Shown here piece after piece: positions 33,891 to 43,236 of a stretch of DNA of 44,823 bases. The notes beneath the pieces were generated by a model that did not search any database, was not told the origin of the DNA, and saw only the letters and a program-made list of their open reading frames with translations. The stretch is from Pseudomonadota bacterium. Lineage in GTDB: Bacteria > Pseudomonadota > Gammaproteobacteria > Burkholderiales > Burkholderiaceae_C. Every line of letters starts with the position of its first letter. The stretch's first letter is position 1. Location: positions 1 to 44,823 of the forward strand of contig JAKOZT010000022.1 of the NCBI GenBank assembly GCA_029779845.1, in the 5' to 3' direction. Position numbers and translations under genes: made by a program.

Positions 33891-35402
33891 ATGGAAGACC
33901 TTTCCAACCTGCTCGGCGGCTTCGCGGTCGCGCTGTCCGGCCCGAACCTGCTGTACATGCTGGTGGGCATCACGCTGGGCGTGCTGATCGGCGTGCTGCC
34001 CGGGCTGGGCGGCGCCAACGGCGTGGCCATCCTGCTGCCGCTGACCTTCAGCATGAACCCGACCTCGGCGATCATCATGCTGAGCTGCATCTACTGGGGC
34101 GCGCTGTTCGGCGGGGCGATCACCTCGATCCTGTTCAACATCCCCGGCGAGCCCTGGTCGGTGGCGACCACCTTCGACGGCTTCCCGATGGCGCAGCAGG
34201 GCCGCGCGGCGCAGGCGCTGACGGCGGCGTTCACCTCGTCCTTCGTCGGCGCCTTCTTCGCGGTGCTGCTGATCACCTTCCTCGCCCCCTGGCTGGCGCG
34301 CTTCGCGCTGAAGTTCGGCCCGGCCGAGTTCTTCGCGGTGCAGCTGCTGACCTTCTGCAGCTTCGTCGGCATGAGCAAGGAGCCGCCGGCGCGCACCATC
34401 GCGGCGATGATGCTCGGCTTCGCGCTGGCCGCCGTCGGCATGGACAGCGTCACCGGCCAGCTGCGCATGACCTTCGGCATGCCGGAGCTGCTCAAGGGCT
34501 TCGACTTCCTGATCGCGGTGATCGGCCTGTTCGGCATCGGCGAGATCCTGCTGACGATGGAGGAGGGCCTGGCCTTCAAGGGCCGCAGCGCGCGCATCAG
34601 CCCCAAGGTGGTGTGGCAGACCTGGGGCGAGATCGCCAGGCACTGGAAGGTGTTCCTGCGCTCCACCGCGATCGGCTGCTGGATGGGCATCACGCCCGGC
34701 GGCGCGACGCCGGCCTCGTTCATGGGCTACGGCGTGGCGCAGCGCTTCTCGAAGACGCCCGACCAGTTCGGCAAGGGCGCGATCGAAGGCGTGGTGGCGC
34801 CCGAGACCGCCGCGCACGCCGCCGGCACCTCGGCGCTGCTGCCGATGCTCACGCTGGGCATCCCCGGCTCGCCGACCGCCGCGGTGCTGCTCGGCGGCCT
34901 CCTGATCTGGGGTCTGCAGCCCGGGCCGATGCTGTTCGTCGAGCAGAAGGATTTCGTCTGGGGCCTGATCGCCTCGATGTACCTCGGCAACCTCGTCGGC
35001 CTGCTGGTGGTGCTGACCACCGTGCCGTGGTGGGCGGCGCTGCTGCGCATCCCGTTCTCGGTGATCGCGCCGGTGATCATCGTGATCTGCGCGATCGGCG
35101 CCTACACGGTGCACAACTCGATGTTCGACGTCGTGCTGATGCTGGTGTTCGGCGTGCTCGGCTACTTCTTCAAGAAGCTCAAGTACCCGCTCGCGCCGCT
35201 GGTGCTGGCGCTGGTGCTGGGCGACATGGCCGAAGCGAGCTTCCGCCAGGCGATGCTGCTGTCGCAGGGCAGCCTGGCGATCTTCTGGTCCAACGGGCTG
35301 GTGGGCGGCATCGTCGCGCTGGCCATCGCGATGCTGCTGTGGCCGCTGGCGGGCTTCCTGCGCAAGTCGCTGCGGCGGCGCGAGTACAGTGCCGCGGCAT
35401 GA
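33891..35402 (+). CDS. tctA: Tripartite tricarboxylate transporter large subunit TctA
   Basis: The 503-residue protein has about 12 membrane segments and TctA signatures GVLIGVLPGLGGANGVAILL, NIPGEPWSVATTFDGFPMAQ and a second GITPGGATPASFMGYG with LPMLTLGIPGSPTAAVLLGG. TctA is the transport subunit that works with TctB and TctC using an ion gradient. It follows tctB by 13 bases. Confidence 0.96.
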   Translation: MEDLSNLLGGFAVALSGPNLLYMLVGITLGVLIGVLPGLGGANGVAILLPLTFSMNPTSAIIMLSCIYWGALFGGAITSILFNIPGEPWSVATTFDGFPMAQQGRAAQALTAAFTSSFVGAFFAVLLITFLAPWLARFALKFGPAEFFAVQLLTFCSFVGMSKEPPARTIAAMMLGFALAAVGMDSVTGQLRMTFGMPELLKGFDFLIAVIGLFGIGEILLTMEEGLAFKGRSARISPKVVWQTWGEIARHWKVFLRSTAIGCWMGITPGGATPASFMGYGVAQRFSKTPDQFGKGAIEGVVAPETAAHAAGTSALLPMLTLGIPGSPTAAVLLGGLLIWGLQPGPMLFVEQKDFVWGLIASMYLGNLVGLLVVLTTVPWWAALLRIPFSVIAPVIIVICAIGAYTVHNSMFDVVLMLVFGVLGYFFKKLKYPLAPLVLALVLGDMAEASFRQAMLLSQGSLAIFWSNGLVGGIVALAIAMLLWPLAGFLRKSLRRREYSAAA

Positions 35403-35412
35403 GGAGCGCAGC

Positions 35413-36417
35413 ATGAAGATCGCCATCGTCGGCGCCGGTGCGATCGGCGGGTATCTGGGCGCGAAGCTCGCGATCGCGGGCGAGGACGTCACCTTCATCG
35501 CGCGCAACCGCAACCTGGAAGCGATCAACGCGCGCGGCTTCCGGCTCATCCTGGAGGACGGCAGCGAGCAGCACGCGCCGACCGCGAAAGCGGTGCAGCG
35601 CATGGCCGACGCCGGGCCGCAGGACGCCGTGCTGCTGACGCTCAAGGCGCACCAGGTGAAGGACGTGCTGCCCGAACTGCGCGCGCTGTTCGGGCCTGAC
35701 ACCGCCGTGGTGACGATGATCAACGGCATCCCCTGGTGGTATTTCCACAAGCTCGGCGGCGAGTACGAGGGGCGGCGCCTGGAAAGCGTGGACCCGGGCG
35801 GCGTGATCGACGCGCACATCGAACCCGAGCGCATCGTCGGCAGCGTGGTCTACCCGGCCAGCGAGCTGGTCGAGCCGGGCGTCGTCAGGGTGATCGAAGG
35901 CAACCGCTTCACGCTCGGCGAACTCGACGGCCAGCGCAGCGAGCGCGTCGAGGCGCTGTCGCAGGCGCTGATGCGCGCCGGCTTCAAGGCGCCGGTGAGC
36001 CGCGACATCCGCTCCGAGCTGTGGATCAAGCTGTGGGGCAACCTCAGCTTCAACCCGATCTCGGCGCTGACGCATGCGACGCTGGAGCAGATCTGCCGCT
36101 TCGGCCCGACACGCGCGCTGGCCGCGGCGATGATGGGCGAGGCGCAGGCGGTGGCCGAGAAGCTGGGCGTGCGCTTCAAGATCTCGCTGGAGCAGCGCAT
36201 CGCCGGCGCGGAAGCCGTCGGCGCGCACAAGACCTCGATGCTGCAGGACGTCGAGCACGGCCGCGCGCTGGAGCTCGAAGCGCTGGTCGGCGCGGTGGTC
36301 GAGCTGGGCCGCATCACCGGCGTGCCCACGCCGACGATCGAAGCGATCTACGCCGCCGCCAGCCTGCTCGGGCAGACGCTCGCCGCCCGGAAGGGCCGGC
36401 TGCAGGTTCAGCCGTAG
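35413..36417 (+). CDS. 2-dehydropantoate 2-reductase family protein (PanE/ApbA)
   Basis: The 334-residue protein starts with the NADP-binding strand MKIAIVGAGAIGGYLGAKLA and continues with LLTLKAHQVKDVLPELR, MINGIPWWYF and the family helix ELWIKLWGNLSFNPISALTH. Members reduce 2-dehydropantoate or other 2-oxo acids. Its place after tctA suggests a catabolic 2-oxo or hydroxy acid rather than pantothenate synthesis. GAGGAG before ATG 35413 fixes the start over ATG 35389. Confidence 0.88.
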   Translation: MKIAIVGAGAIGGYLGAKLAIAGEDVTFIARNRNLEAINARGFRLILEDGSEQHAPTAKAVQRMADAGPQDAVLLTLKAHQVKDVLPELRALFGPDTAVVTMINGIPWWYFHKLGGEYEGRRLESVDPGGVIDAHIEPERIVGSVVYPASELVEPGVVRVIEGNRFTLGELDGQRSERVEALSQALMRAGFKAPVSRDIRSELWIKLWGNLSFNPISALTHATLEQICRFGPTRALAAAMMGEAQAVAEKLGVRFKISLEQRIAGAEAVGAHKTSMLQDVEHGRALELEALVGAVVELGRITGVPTPTIEAIYAAASLLGQTLAARKGRLQVQP

Positions 36418-36420
36418 GTT

Positions 36421-37181
36421 TCAGGCGTAAGTATTGGCGAGGCGGCCGATGCCGTCGATCTCGACCTCGACGGTCGTGCCCGGCTTCATCGGCAGCACGC
36501 CCAGCGAGGTGCCGCACAGGATCACGTCGCCGGACTCCAGCGTCATGTCGTGCGAAAGGCGCGACACCAGCTCGGGCGGCGTGAAGATCATGTCGGCGAG
36601 CGGATAGTTCTGGCGCTCGCGGCCGCCGACGAAGGTGCGCACCGAGGCGGCGCGCCAGTCGAAATCGGTCTCGACCACCGGGCCGAACACGCCGAAGCCG
36701 TCGAAGCCCTTGGCGCGTGTCCACTGCGGGAAGGCCGGGTCGCGGTTCAACAGCTCGATCGCGGTCAGGTCGTTGGCGCAGGCATAACCGAAGATGTGGG
36801 CGGCGGATTGCTCGACGCTCACGCGCTGCGCGCGCCGCCCGATCACGATCGCCAGCTCGCCCTCGTAGGCGACGCGGCCGGCTTCCGGCGGCGCCGCCGC
36901 GATGGCCTGGCCGTGCGCGGCGTGGCTGTTGGGCGTCTTGACGAAGTAGAGCGGCTCCGCCGGGATCGCCCAGCCGTTTTTCTCGGCCGCGGCGCGGAAG
37001 TTGTTCCACAGTGCCAGCATCTTGCCGGGCCGGCAAGGCATCAACCATTCGACGCCGGCCACCGGCACGCGCTCGCCGCTGGGGCGGTGTTCGCCGAACA
37101 GCTCGCCCTCGTGCACCGCGAGCGAATCGCCTTCGAGCACGCCGAACAGCTCGCGGCCGCCGTGGCGGCAACGCATCCACT

Positions 37182-37185
<4 letters not shown>
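36421..37185 (-). CDS. Fumarylacetoacetate hydrolase-family protein
   Basis: The 254-residue protein has the FAH C-terminal fold: VAYEGELAIVIGRRA with metal-binding Glu, HIFGYACANDLTAIELLNRD, KGFDGFGVFGPVV, and CGTSLGVLPMKPGTTVEVEI. Members hydrolyse or isomerise C-C bonds of acylpyruvates and ring-cleavage products. The exact reaction is unknown. Its start overlaps the EVE-domain gene by four bases. Confidence 0.88.
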
Positions 37186-37649
<464 letters not shown>

Positions 37650-37676
37650 GGGAAGAGGAAGAAGAGGGTGTCCGCC

Positions 37677-37811
37677 ACGAACCGGGAGCCGCATTCCTGA
37701 ACCCAGGGGATTCAGGTGGGCGAGGTCAGCGAGGCGTCGGGTTCATCTGACGCGAGACGATCACACCAGCCAGGCGATGTTCCAAGCCCTTGCTCGCACG
37801 AGCATCGGTTC
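37677..37811 (-). ncRNA. ssrS: Probable 6S RNA (approximate ends)
   Basis: The region lies between zapA and an EVE gene on the same strand, where betaproteobacterial 6S RNA is expected. On the minus strand GAACCG (37811-37806) can pair with CGGTTC (37684-37679) as closing stem. The 3' half has CACCTGAATCCCCTGGGTTC followed by AGGAATGCGGC, closely resembling the conserved 3' half of known 6S RNAs. A TATATT -10 element at 37822-37817 predicts a start near 37811. 6S RNA mimics an open promoter and binds sigma-70 RNA polymerase. The true ends may extend further than given. Confidence 0.68.
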
Positions 37812-37876
37812 AAGGAAATATAAGACTCACGCGAACGCGACGGACCGGGCCATTCTACGCAGCGCGCGCCGCGCGG

Positions 37877-38185
37877 TCAGAGCAATTGCCCATCGGCGCC
37901 GAGGGTCTGATCGACGCGCTTGATGAGCGCCTCGATGTCGATGCCGTCGGCGAGGCCCTCGCTGGCGGACGGCGCGGCGGCGGCCGGCCGCTCGGCCTGC
38001 GCGAAAGCGAGGTTCAACGCGGCCAGCACCGCGATGCGCTCGCGCGCCTTGACCTTGCCGGCATCGCGGATCGCGCTCATCTCGCGGTCCACCGCGGCGG
38101 CGGCGGCCTGCAGCGGCGCCTCGCCGCCCTCGGGGCAGACCAGGCGGTAGCCCTGGCCCATGATGGTCACTTCGATGGCGTTCAC
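37877..38185 (-). CDS. zapA: Cell division protein ZapA
   Basis: The 102-residue protein shows the ZapA head (VTIMGQGYRLVCPEGGE, LQAAAAAVDREMSAIRDAGK) and a C-terminal helical part (RERIAVLAALNLAFAQAE). ZapA crosslinks FtsZ filaments at the division site. It starts at GTG 38185, overlapping the stop of the ZapB-like gene, so both are co-translated. Confidence 0.93.
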   Translation of the reverse strand: MNAIEVTIMGQGYRLVCPEGGEAPLQAAAAAVDREMSAIRDAGKVKARERIAVLAALNLAFAQAERPAAAAPSASEGLADGIDIEALIKRVDQTLGADGQLL

Positions 38186-38400
38186 GCGGCGTTCCCGTCG
38201 TTGTTGCCTGCCTCGGCCGGCAGGCGTTCGAGCAGCGCGTCGATGCGGGCGCGCGCGGCGGCCAGGCGCGAGCGCAGGTTGTCGCGCTCCTGCGTGACGC
38301 CGGCGAGCTGCTGCTCGAGCAAGGCGTTGGTGCGCTGCAGCTCCTGGTGCCTCAGCAGCAGGCGTTCGACCCGTTCCGCAAGATCCTGGAGTTGCGACAT
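38182..38400 (-). CDS. ZapB-like coiled-coil protein
   Basis: The 72-residue protein is almost wholly coiled coil (LAERVERLLLRHQELQRTNA, LLEQQLAGVTQERDNLRSRL), like the small DUF904/ZapB-type proteins found before zapA in betaproteobacteria. It probably acts with ZapA at the Z-ring. Size and overlap with zapA support this; homology to true ZapB is uncertain. Confidence 0.82.
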   Translation of the reverse strand: MSQLQDLAERVERLLLRHQELQRTNALLEQQLAGVTQERDNLRSRLAAARARIDALLERLPAEAGNNDGNAA

Positions 38401-38477
38401 GGCGCCGGTGGAGGTGGAAGCAGCGGCATTGTAGGGGGCGGGGCCCGGCCGCCGCGCTCACGCGGCCGTGCCGTGCG

Positions 38478-39116
38478 TCACTTCGGCTCGCGCCGGCGCT
38501 CCGGGTGGCCGGGCGGCGGCGCGTCGAGCTCGAGCGGCGCGGGCATCGTCAGCAGCCGGTTCGGCGAGCTGGGCTCCCACAGCGCGGCGGGCTGCGTGTC
38601 GGGCGTGGCGGTGGCGGCGTGCAGCAGCGCGAGGCTGGCGCGCGAGCCGACCTGGCGCAGCATCTGCACCTGGCGCTGCGTCCAGTGCAGCGTCGCGCCG
38701 GCCTGCTCGCAGCTGAACGCGCCGAAGGGCACGCCGTTGATCGAGAAGCACACGTCGAGCAGCGAGTGCAGGTCCAGCGGCAGCAGGTAGTGGTCGAGGA
38801 AGCCGGCGGTGGCGGGGTCGCTGCGCGCGTCGGAGGCGACCACGCAGCCTTCGCGCACCAGCGCCTCGAAGTAGGGCCCGGAGTCGGCGTTGTAGATGTC
38901 GGCCGCGCCGACGATGCGGTCGAGCCGGCGGTCGTACATCGCCATGCAGCGCAGCGCGCGGCCCTCGGCGGTGTCGACGAACACCCACACGCCGCAGCGC
39001 GTGCAGCCGACCATGTCGGCGACGGCGCGGGTGAGCTGGTCGAAGAACTGGTCGCGGTCGGTCTCTCCGCGGTCGAGGCGGCCGCAGATTTCCTGGATGA
39101 GCCTTCCATCCGTCAT
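38478..39116 (-). CDS. GAF-domain protein
   Basis: The 212-residue protein is one GAF domain (FDQLTRAVADMVGCTRCGVW, GFLDHYLLPLDLHSLLDVCF, SINGVPFGAFSCEQAGATLH) with a Pro-rich C-terminal tail. There is no output domain. GAF domains bind small ligands such as cyclic nucleotides or haem; the ligand here is unknown. It has 71 bases to nth and stands as a single gene. Confidence 0.85.
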   Translation of the reverse strand: MTDGRLIQEICGRLDRGETDRDQFFDQLTRAVADMVGCTRCGVWVFVDTAEGRALRCMAMYDRRLDRIVGAADIYNADSGPYFEALVREGCVVASDARSDPATAGFLDHYLLPLDLHSLLDVCFSINGVPFGAFSCEQAGATLHWTQRQVQMLRQVGSRASLALLHAATATPDTQPAALWEPSSPNRLLTMPAPLELDAPPPGHPERRREPK

Positions 39117-39188
39117 GCGCGGATTCTGGGCCGGTCGGCATCGCGCCGGTCCTGCAAGGTCTTGCAGGTGCCCCGCGAACAGGGGGGG

Positions 39189-39827
39189 TCAATGCCGCAG
39201 TGCGGGCGGCGCCGAATCGCACCAGCGCGCCACCGCGCACTGCGTGCACAGCGGCGCGCGCGCCTTGCAGACGTAGCGGCCGTGCAGGATCAGCCAGTGG
39301 TGCGCGTCGACCCGGTAGCGATCGGGCACGCGTTCGAGCAGGCCTTTTTCGACTTCCAGCTCGTTGCGCCCCGGCGCGAGCCCGGTGCGGTTGGCGACGC
39401 GGAACACGTGCGTGTCCACCGCCATCGTCGGCTCGCCGAAGGCGACGTTGAGCACCACGTTGGCGGTCTTGCGCCCGACGCCGGGCAGCGCCTGCAGGGC
39501 CTCGCGCGAGCGCGGCACCTCGCCGCCGTGGCGCTCGATCAGGAGCCGGCAGGTCTCGATGAGGTTCTTCGCCTTGTTGCGGTACAGGCCGATGCTGCGG
39601 ATCGCGTCGGTCAGCGCCGGCAGGCCGAGCGCGAGCATGCGGCGCGGCGTGCCGGCGCGCGGGAACAGGCGGCGCGTCGCCTTGTTGACGCCCGCGTCGG
39701 TGGCCTGCGCTGACAGCAGCACCGCGGCCAGCAGCTCGAACACGCTGGTGTATTCCAGCTCGCTGACCGGATGCGGGTTGGCGCGCTGCAGCATGGCGAA
39801 GAAAGGTTCGATGTCTTCGGGTTTCAT
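39189..39827 (-). CDS. nth: Endonuclease III
   Basis: The 212-residue DNA glycosylase/AP lyase repairs oxidised pyrimidines. It has the helix-hairpin-helix LPGVGRKTANVV with catalytic Lys120, Asp138 in AVDTHVFRV, and the C-terminal [4Fe-4S] ligands Cys-x6-Cys-x2-Cys-x5-Cys. Residue numbers equal those I recall for E. coli Nth. It is coupled to rsxB by TGATG. Confidence 0.97.
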   Translation of the reverse strand: MKPEDIEPFFAMLQRANPHPVSELEYTSVFELLAAVLLSAQATDAGVNKATRRLFPRAGTPRRMLALGLPALTDAIRSIGLYRNKAKNLIETCRLLIERHGGEVPRSREALQALPGVGRKTANVVLNVAFGEPTMAVDTHVFRVANRTGLAPGRNELEVEKGLLERVPDRYRVDAHHWLILHGRYVCKARAPLCTQCAVARWCDSAPPALRH

Positions 39828-40483
39828 CAGCGTCTCGCACGCGCGCGCGCCAGCGCGGCCTCGATGACCGCGCGCTTGCGGTCGAGTACGGCCGGGTCGG
39901 TGTGCAGGCTGTGCGCGGGCAGGTCGGCCAGCTTGGCCTCGGCCTTGGCGGCCAGGCGCGCGTCGTTGTCGCGCGCCGCCTGCTCCAGGCGCACGGCGCG
40001 GAAGGCATGGCGCTCGCGCGCCTGCGCTGCCTGCGCTTCGCTCCAGGCCGCCCAGCCGCTGCGCTCGCCGCTGGCGTTGACCAGCGTGATGCAGTCCACC
40101 GGGCAGGCCGGGATGCACAGCTCGCAGCCGGTGCATTGCGATTCGATCACGGTGTGCATCGCCTTGGGCGCGCCGACGATGCAGTCCACCGGGCAGGCCT
40201 TGATGCACAGCGTGCAGCCGATGCACCAGGCCTCGTCGATGCAGGCCAGGCGCAGCGGGCCTTCGCTGCCGTGTTCGGGGTTCAAGGGTCGCACGGGCCG
40301 GCCGGTGATGGCCGCCAGCCGCGCCACGCCTTCGGCGCCGCCGGGCGGGCACTGGTCGATGCCGGCTTCGCCATGCGCCAGCGCGTCGGCATAGGCGGCG
40401 CAATCCGGGTAGCCGCAGCGCGTGCACTGCGTCTGCGGCAGCGCGGCGTCTATCAGGCGGGCGAGTTCGTGGGGAGGCGGCAC
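39827..40483 (-). CDS. rsxB: RsxB/RnfB-like ferredoxin without membrane anchor
   Basis: The 218-residue protein has the Fe-S domain of RnfB ([20 protein letters not shown], then CPPGG) and two 4Fe-4S ferredoxin motifs ([16 protein letters not shown] and [16 protein letters not shown]), then a helical Lys/Arg/Ala-rich tail. The N-terminal membrane helix of enterobacterial RsxB is missing, and no other rnf/rsx genes are nearby. It starts at GTG 40483, follows phaZ by 7 bases and precedes nth, as rsx genes do in E. coli. Confidence 0.92.
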   Translation of the reverse strand: MPPPHELARLIDAALPQTQCTRCGYPDCAAYADALAHGEAGIDQCPPGGAEGVARLAAITGRPVRPLNPEHGSEGPLRLACIDEAWCIGCTLCIKACPVDCIVGAPKAMHTVIESQCTGCELCIPACPVDCITLVNASGERSGWAAWSEAQAAQARERHAFRAVRLEQAARDNDARLAAKAEAKLADLPAHSLHTDPAVLDRKRAVIEAALARARARR

Positions 40484-40490
40484 GCGCCGA

Positions 40491-41777
40491 TTATCGGGCG
40501 CGGGCCTTCTTCGCCGGTGCCGGCTTGGCGGCAGCCGCGCCCTGGTGCGAAGCGATGAACTTGCGCACCTCGGGGTAGACCTTCTCGCGCCAGCGCCGGC
40601 CCGAGAAGATGCCGTAGTGGCCGGCGCCGATCACGTCGTAGTGGAACTGGCGCGATTTCGGGATGCCGGTGCACAGCTCGTGCGCGGCGCGGGTCTGGCC
40701 GGCGCCGGAGATGTCGTCGAGTTCGCCCTCGACGGTCAGCAGCGCGGTGGTCCGGATGTCCTGCGGGCGCACCGGCTGGCCGTGCACCTTCCAGGTGCCG
40801 TTGACCAGCGCGAAGTCCTGGAACACCGTCTTGATGGTGTCGAGGTAGTACTCGGCCGGCATGTCGAGCACGGCGTTGTACTCGTCGTAGAACTCGCGGT
40901 GGCCCTCGGCGCTGTCGTCGTCGCCGCGCACCAGGTCGAGGAAGTAGTCGTAGTGCGAGCTGAGGTGGCGGTCCGGGTTCATTGCGACGAAGCCGGTGTG
41001 CTGCAGGAAGCCGGGGTAGACGGCGCGGCCCGAGCCCGGGTAGTTGACCGGCACGCGGTAGATCACGTTGCTCTCGAACCAGCTGTGGCTCTTGTTCATC
41101 GCCAGGTTGTTGACGGCGGTGGGGCTCTTTCGTGCGTCGATCGGGCCGCCCATCATCGTCATCGTGCGCGGCGTGAACTCGCCGTTGCTGGCCAGCAGCG
41201 AGATCGCCGCCAGCACCGGCACGGTCGGCTGGCACACCGAGATCACGTTGACTTCCGGCCCGATGTGGCGGATGAAGTCCTGCACGTAGGCGACGTAGTC
41301 GTCGAGGTGGAAGGGGCCCACTTCCGCCGGCACCATGCGCGCGTCGGTCCAGTCGGTGATGAAGACCTTGTGGTCGCGCAGCAGCGCGCGCACCGTGTCG
41401 CGCAGTAGCGTCGAGTGGTGGCCCGACAGCGGCGCGACGACCAGCACCGTCGGGTGCTTCTTCATCGCGTCGAGCACCTTCGGGTTGTCGCTGAAGCGCT
41501 TGAAGCGCAGCAGCCGGCAGAAGGGCTTTTGCATCGCGATCTGCTGCTGCACCGCGACGTCGACGCCGTTCACCTCCACCGAGGTGATGTTGAACTCGGG
41601 CTTCTCGTATTCCTTGGACAGCCGGTGCATCAGGTCGAGCCCGGCGGAAACGCGGTCGGCCATCGGCGTGTGCGCGAACGGCGACAGCGGATGGCTGTAG
41701 AGCTTGGAGGAGGCCGCCGCGAACTCCGCGAACGGGCTGAGCAGGGCGCGCTGGGTCTCGTACAACTGGTAGAGCAT
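40491..41777 (-). CDS. phaZ: Intracellular polyhydroxyalkanoate depolymerase PhaZ
   Basis: The 428-residue alpha/beta hydrolase mobilises stored polyhydroxybutyrate. It has the intracellular PhaZ lipase-box variant SVCQP with nucleophile Cys182, plus [32 protein letters not shown] and [20 protein letters not shown] with the C-terminal His. Length is typical. A Lys/Ala/Pro tail follows the domain. It is the first gene of a phaZ-rsxB-nth unit. Confidence 0.95.
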   Translation of the reverse strand: MLYQLYETQRALLSPFAEFAAASSKLYSHPLSPFAHTPMADRVSAGLDLMHRLSKEYEKPEFNITSVEVNGVDVAVQQQIAMQKPFCRLLRFKRFSDNPKVLDAMKKHPTVLVVAPLSGHHSTLLRDTVRALLRDHKVFITDWTDARMVPAEVGPFHLDDYVAYVQDFIRHIGPEVNVISVCQPTVPVLAAISLLASNGEFTPRTMTMMGGPIDARKSPTAVNNLAMNKSHSWFESNVIYRVPVNYPGSGRAVYPGFLQHTGFVAMNPDRHLSSHYDYFLDLVRGDDDSAEGHREFYDEYNAVLDMPAEYYLDTIKTVFQDFALVNGTWKVHGQPVRPQDIRTTALLTVEGELDDISGAGQTRAAHELCTGIPKSRQFHYDVIGAGHYGIFSGRRWREKVYPEVRKFIASHQGAAAAKPAPAKKARAR

Positions 41778-41871
41778 GGGTCGGCCCTCTTGGTGCGATG
41801 CAACATTTTAGGAAGATTGCTTGCATCTTGCTGTCGGGCAAGCGTCGCGGAAACCCCGAAGCGGCACGAAA

Positions 41872-41893
41872 AAGGGGCGCAATCGCGCCCCTT
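41872..41893 (-). terminator. Rho-independent terminator of the aminotransferase gene
   Basis: On the minus strand AAGGGGCGC and GCGCCCCTT form a perfect 9-bp stem with a GATT loop, followed by a T run (TTTTT counting the stem end). It lies 31 bases after the stop of the aminotransferase gene. Confidence 0.88.
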
Positions 41894-41923
41894 CCGGTGT
41901 CGCCGAGGTGACAGCGGCGGCCG

Positions 41924-43135
41924 TCAGGACACCTTGGCGATCGCCGCGACCACCGCGTCGATGTTCCTGCTGTTGAGCGCAGCCACGCAGATGCGCCCCG
42001 AATCGACGCCGTAGATGCCGAATTCGCCGCGCAGGCGCTGCATCTGCTCCTTGTTCAGCCCCGAGTAGCTGAACATGCCCTTCTGGCGCGTGATGTAGCT
42101 GAAATCCTGCTTCAGGCCGGCGGCCGTCAGCTTCTGTTGCAGCGCCTCGCGCATCTGCTGGATGCGCACGCGCATGCCGGCCAGCTCGTCTTCCCACATC
42201 GCGCGCAGCGCCGGCGTGTTCAGCACCGTGGCGACCACCGTCGCGCCGTGCGTCGGCGGGTTGGAGTAGTTGGTGCGGATCACGCGCTTCAACTGGCTCA
42301 GCACGCGGTCCGCCTCGTCCTTCGACTCGCAGGCCACCGACAGCGCGCCGACACGCTCGCCGTACAGCGAGAAGCTCTTCGAGAAGCTGGTCGAGACGAA
42401 GAAGTCCAGCCCGCTGTCGACGAACTGGCCGATCACCGCGCCGTCCTCGGCGATGCCGTCGCCGAAGCCCTGGTACGCCATGTCGAGGAAGGCGACCAGC
42501 CGGCCGGCCTTCACCGCGGCGACCACCTGCTCCCACTGCGCGGGCGTGATGTCGTAGCCGGTCGGGTTGTGGCAGCAGGCGTGCAGCACCACGACGGTGC
42601 CCGCCGGCGCGGCCTTCAGCGCGGCCAGCATGGCGTCGAAGTTCACGCCGCGCTTGGCGGCGTCGTAGTAGGGGTAGCTCTCGACCACGAAGCCGGCGCT
42701 CTCGAACAGCGCGCGGTGGTTCTCCCAGCTCGGGTCGCTGATCAGCACCTTGGCGGCCGGGTTGATGCGCTTGAGGAAGTCGGCGCCGATCTTCAGCCCG
42801 CCGGTGCCGCCCAGCGCCTGCACGGTGGCGACGCGGCCGGCCTTGACGATCGCGCTGTCGGCGCCGAACACCAGGCCCTGCACCGCCTTGTCGTAGGCCG
42901 CGATGCCGTCGATCGGCAGGTAGCCGCGCGGCTTGGGCGCTTCCATCAGCAGCTTCTCGGCTTCCTGCACGCACTTGAGAAGCGGCAGCTTGCCCGCATC
43001 GTCGTAGTAGACGCCGACGCCGAGGTTGACCTTCGCCGGGTTGGCGTCGGCCGCGAACTGTTCGTTCAGGCCGAGGATCGGATCGCGCGGTGCCATTTCG
43101 ACGGCGGCGAACAGCGACGAGGTGGGCGAAGGCAT
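41924..43135 (-). CDS. tyrB: Aromatic amino acid aminotransferase (class I)
   Basis: The 403-residue PLP enzyme belongs to the aspartate/aromatic aminotransferase group: VNLGVGVYYDDAGKLPLL, ATVQALGGTGGLKIGADFL, HACCHNPTGYDIT, PLP-lysine Lys253 in FSKSFSLYGERVGAL and the C-terminal Arg in DSGRICVAALN. It interconverts aromatic or dicarboxylic amino acids and their 2-oxo acids. AspC cannot be fully excluded. It is divergent from uvrB. Confidence 0.93.
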   Translation of the reverse strand: MPSPTSSLFAAVEMAPRDPILGLNEQFAADANPAKVNLGVGVYYDDAGKLPLLKCVQEAEKLLMEAPKPRGYLPIDGIAAYDKAVQGLVFGADSAIVKAGRVATVQALGGTGGLKIGADFLKRINPAAKVLISDPSWENHRALFESAGFVVESYPYYDAAKRGVNFDAMLAALKAAPAGTVVVLHACCHNPTGYDITPAQWEQVVAAVKAGRLVAFLDMAYQGFGDGIAEDGAVIGQFVDSGLDFFVSTSFSKSFSLYGERVGALSVACESKDEADRVLSQLKRVIRTNYSNPPTHGATVVATVLNTPALRAMWEDELAGMRVRIQQMREALQQKLTAAGLKQDFSYITRQKGMFSYSGLNKEQMQRLRGEFGIYGVDSGRICVAALNSRNIDAVVAAIAKVS

Positions 43136-43236
43136 GGGTCAGTCCTTGTCAGGTGAGCAGGGGAGCGAATTGGCGTTAACCTGTCCGATTGCCTCGTCGT
43201 GCGGCGAGGTGGGTTAACCCGGAGATTTTATCCGTC

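Noticed and set aside
35413..36417. Calling the reductase PanE of pantothenate synthesis
   Set aside because: No other pantothenate genes are nearby and the family is broad, so only the family name is given.
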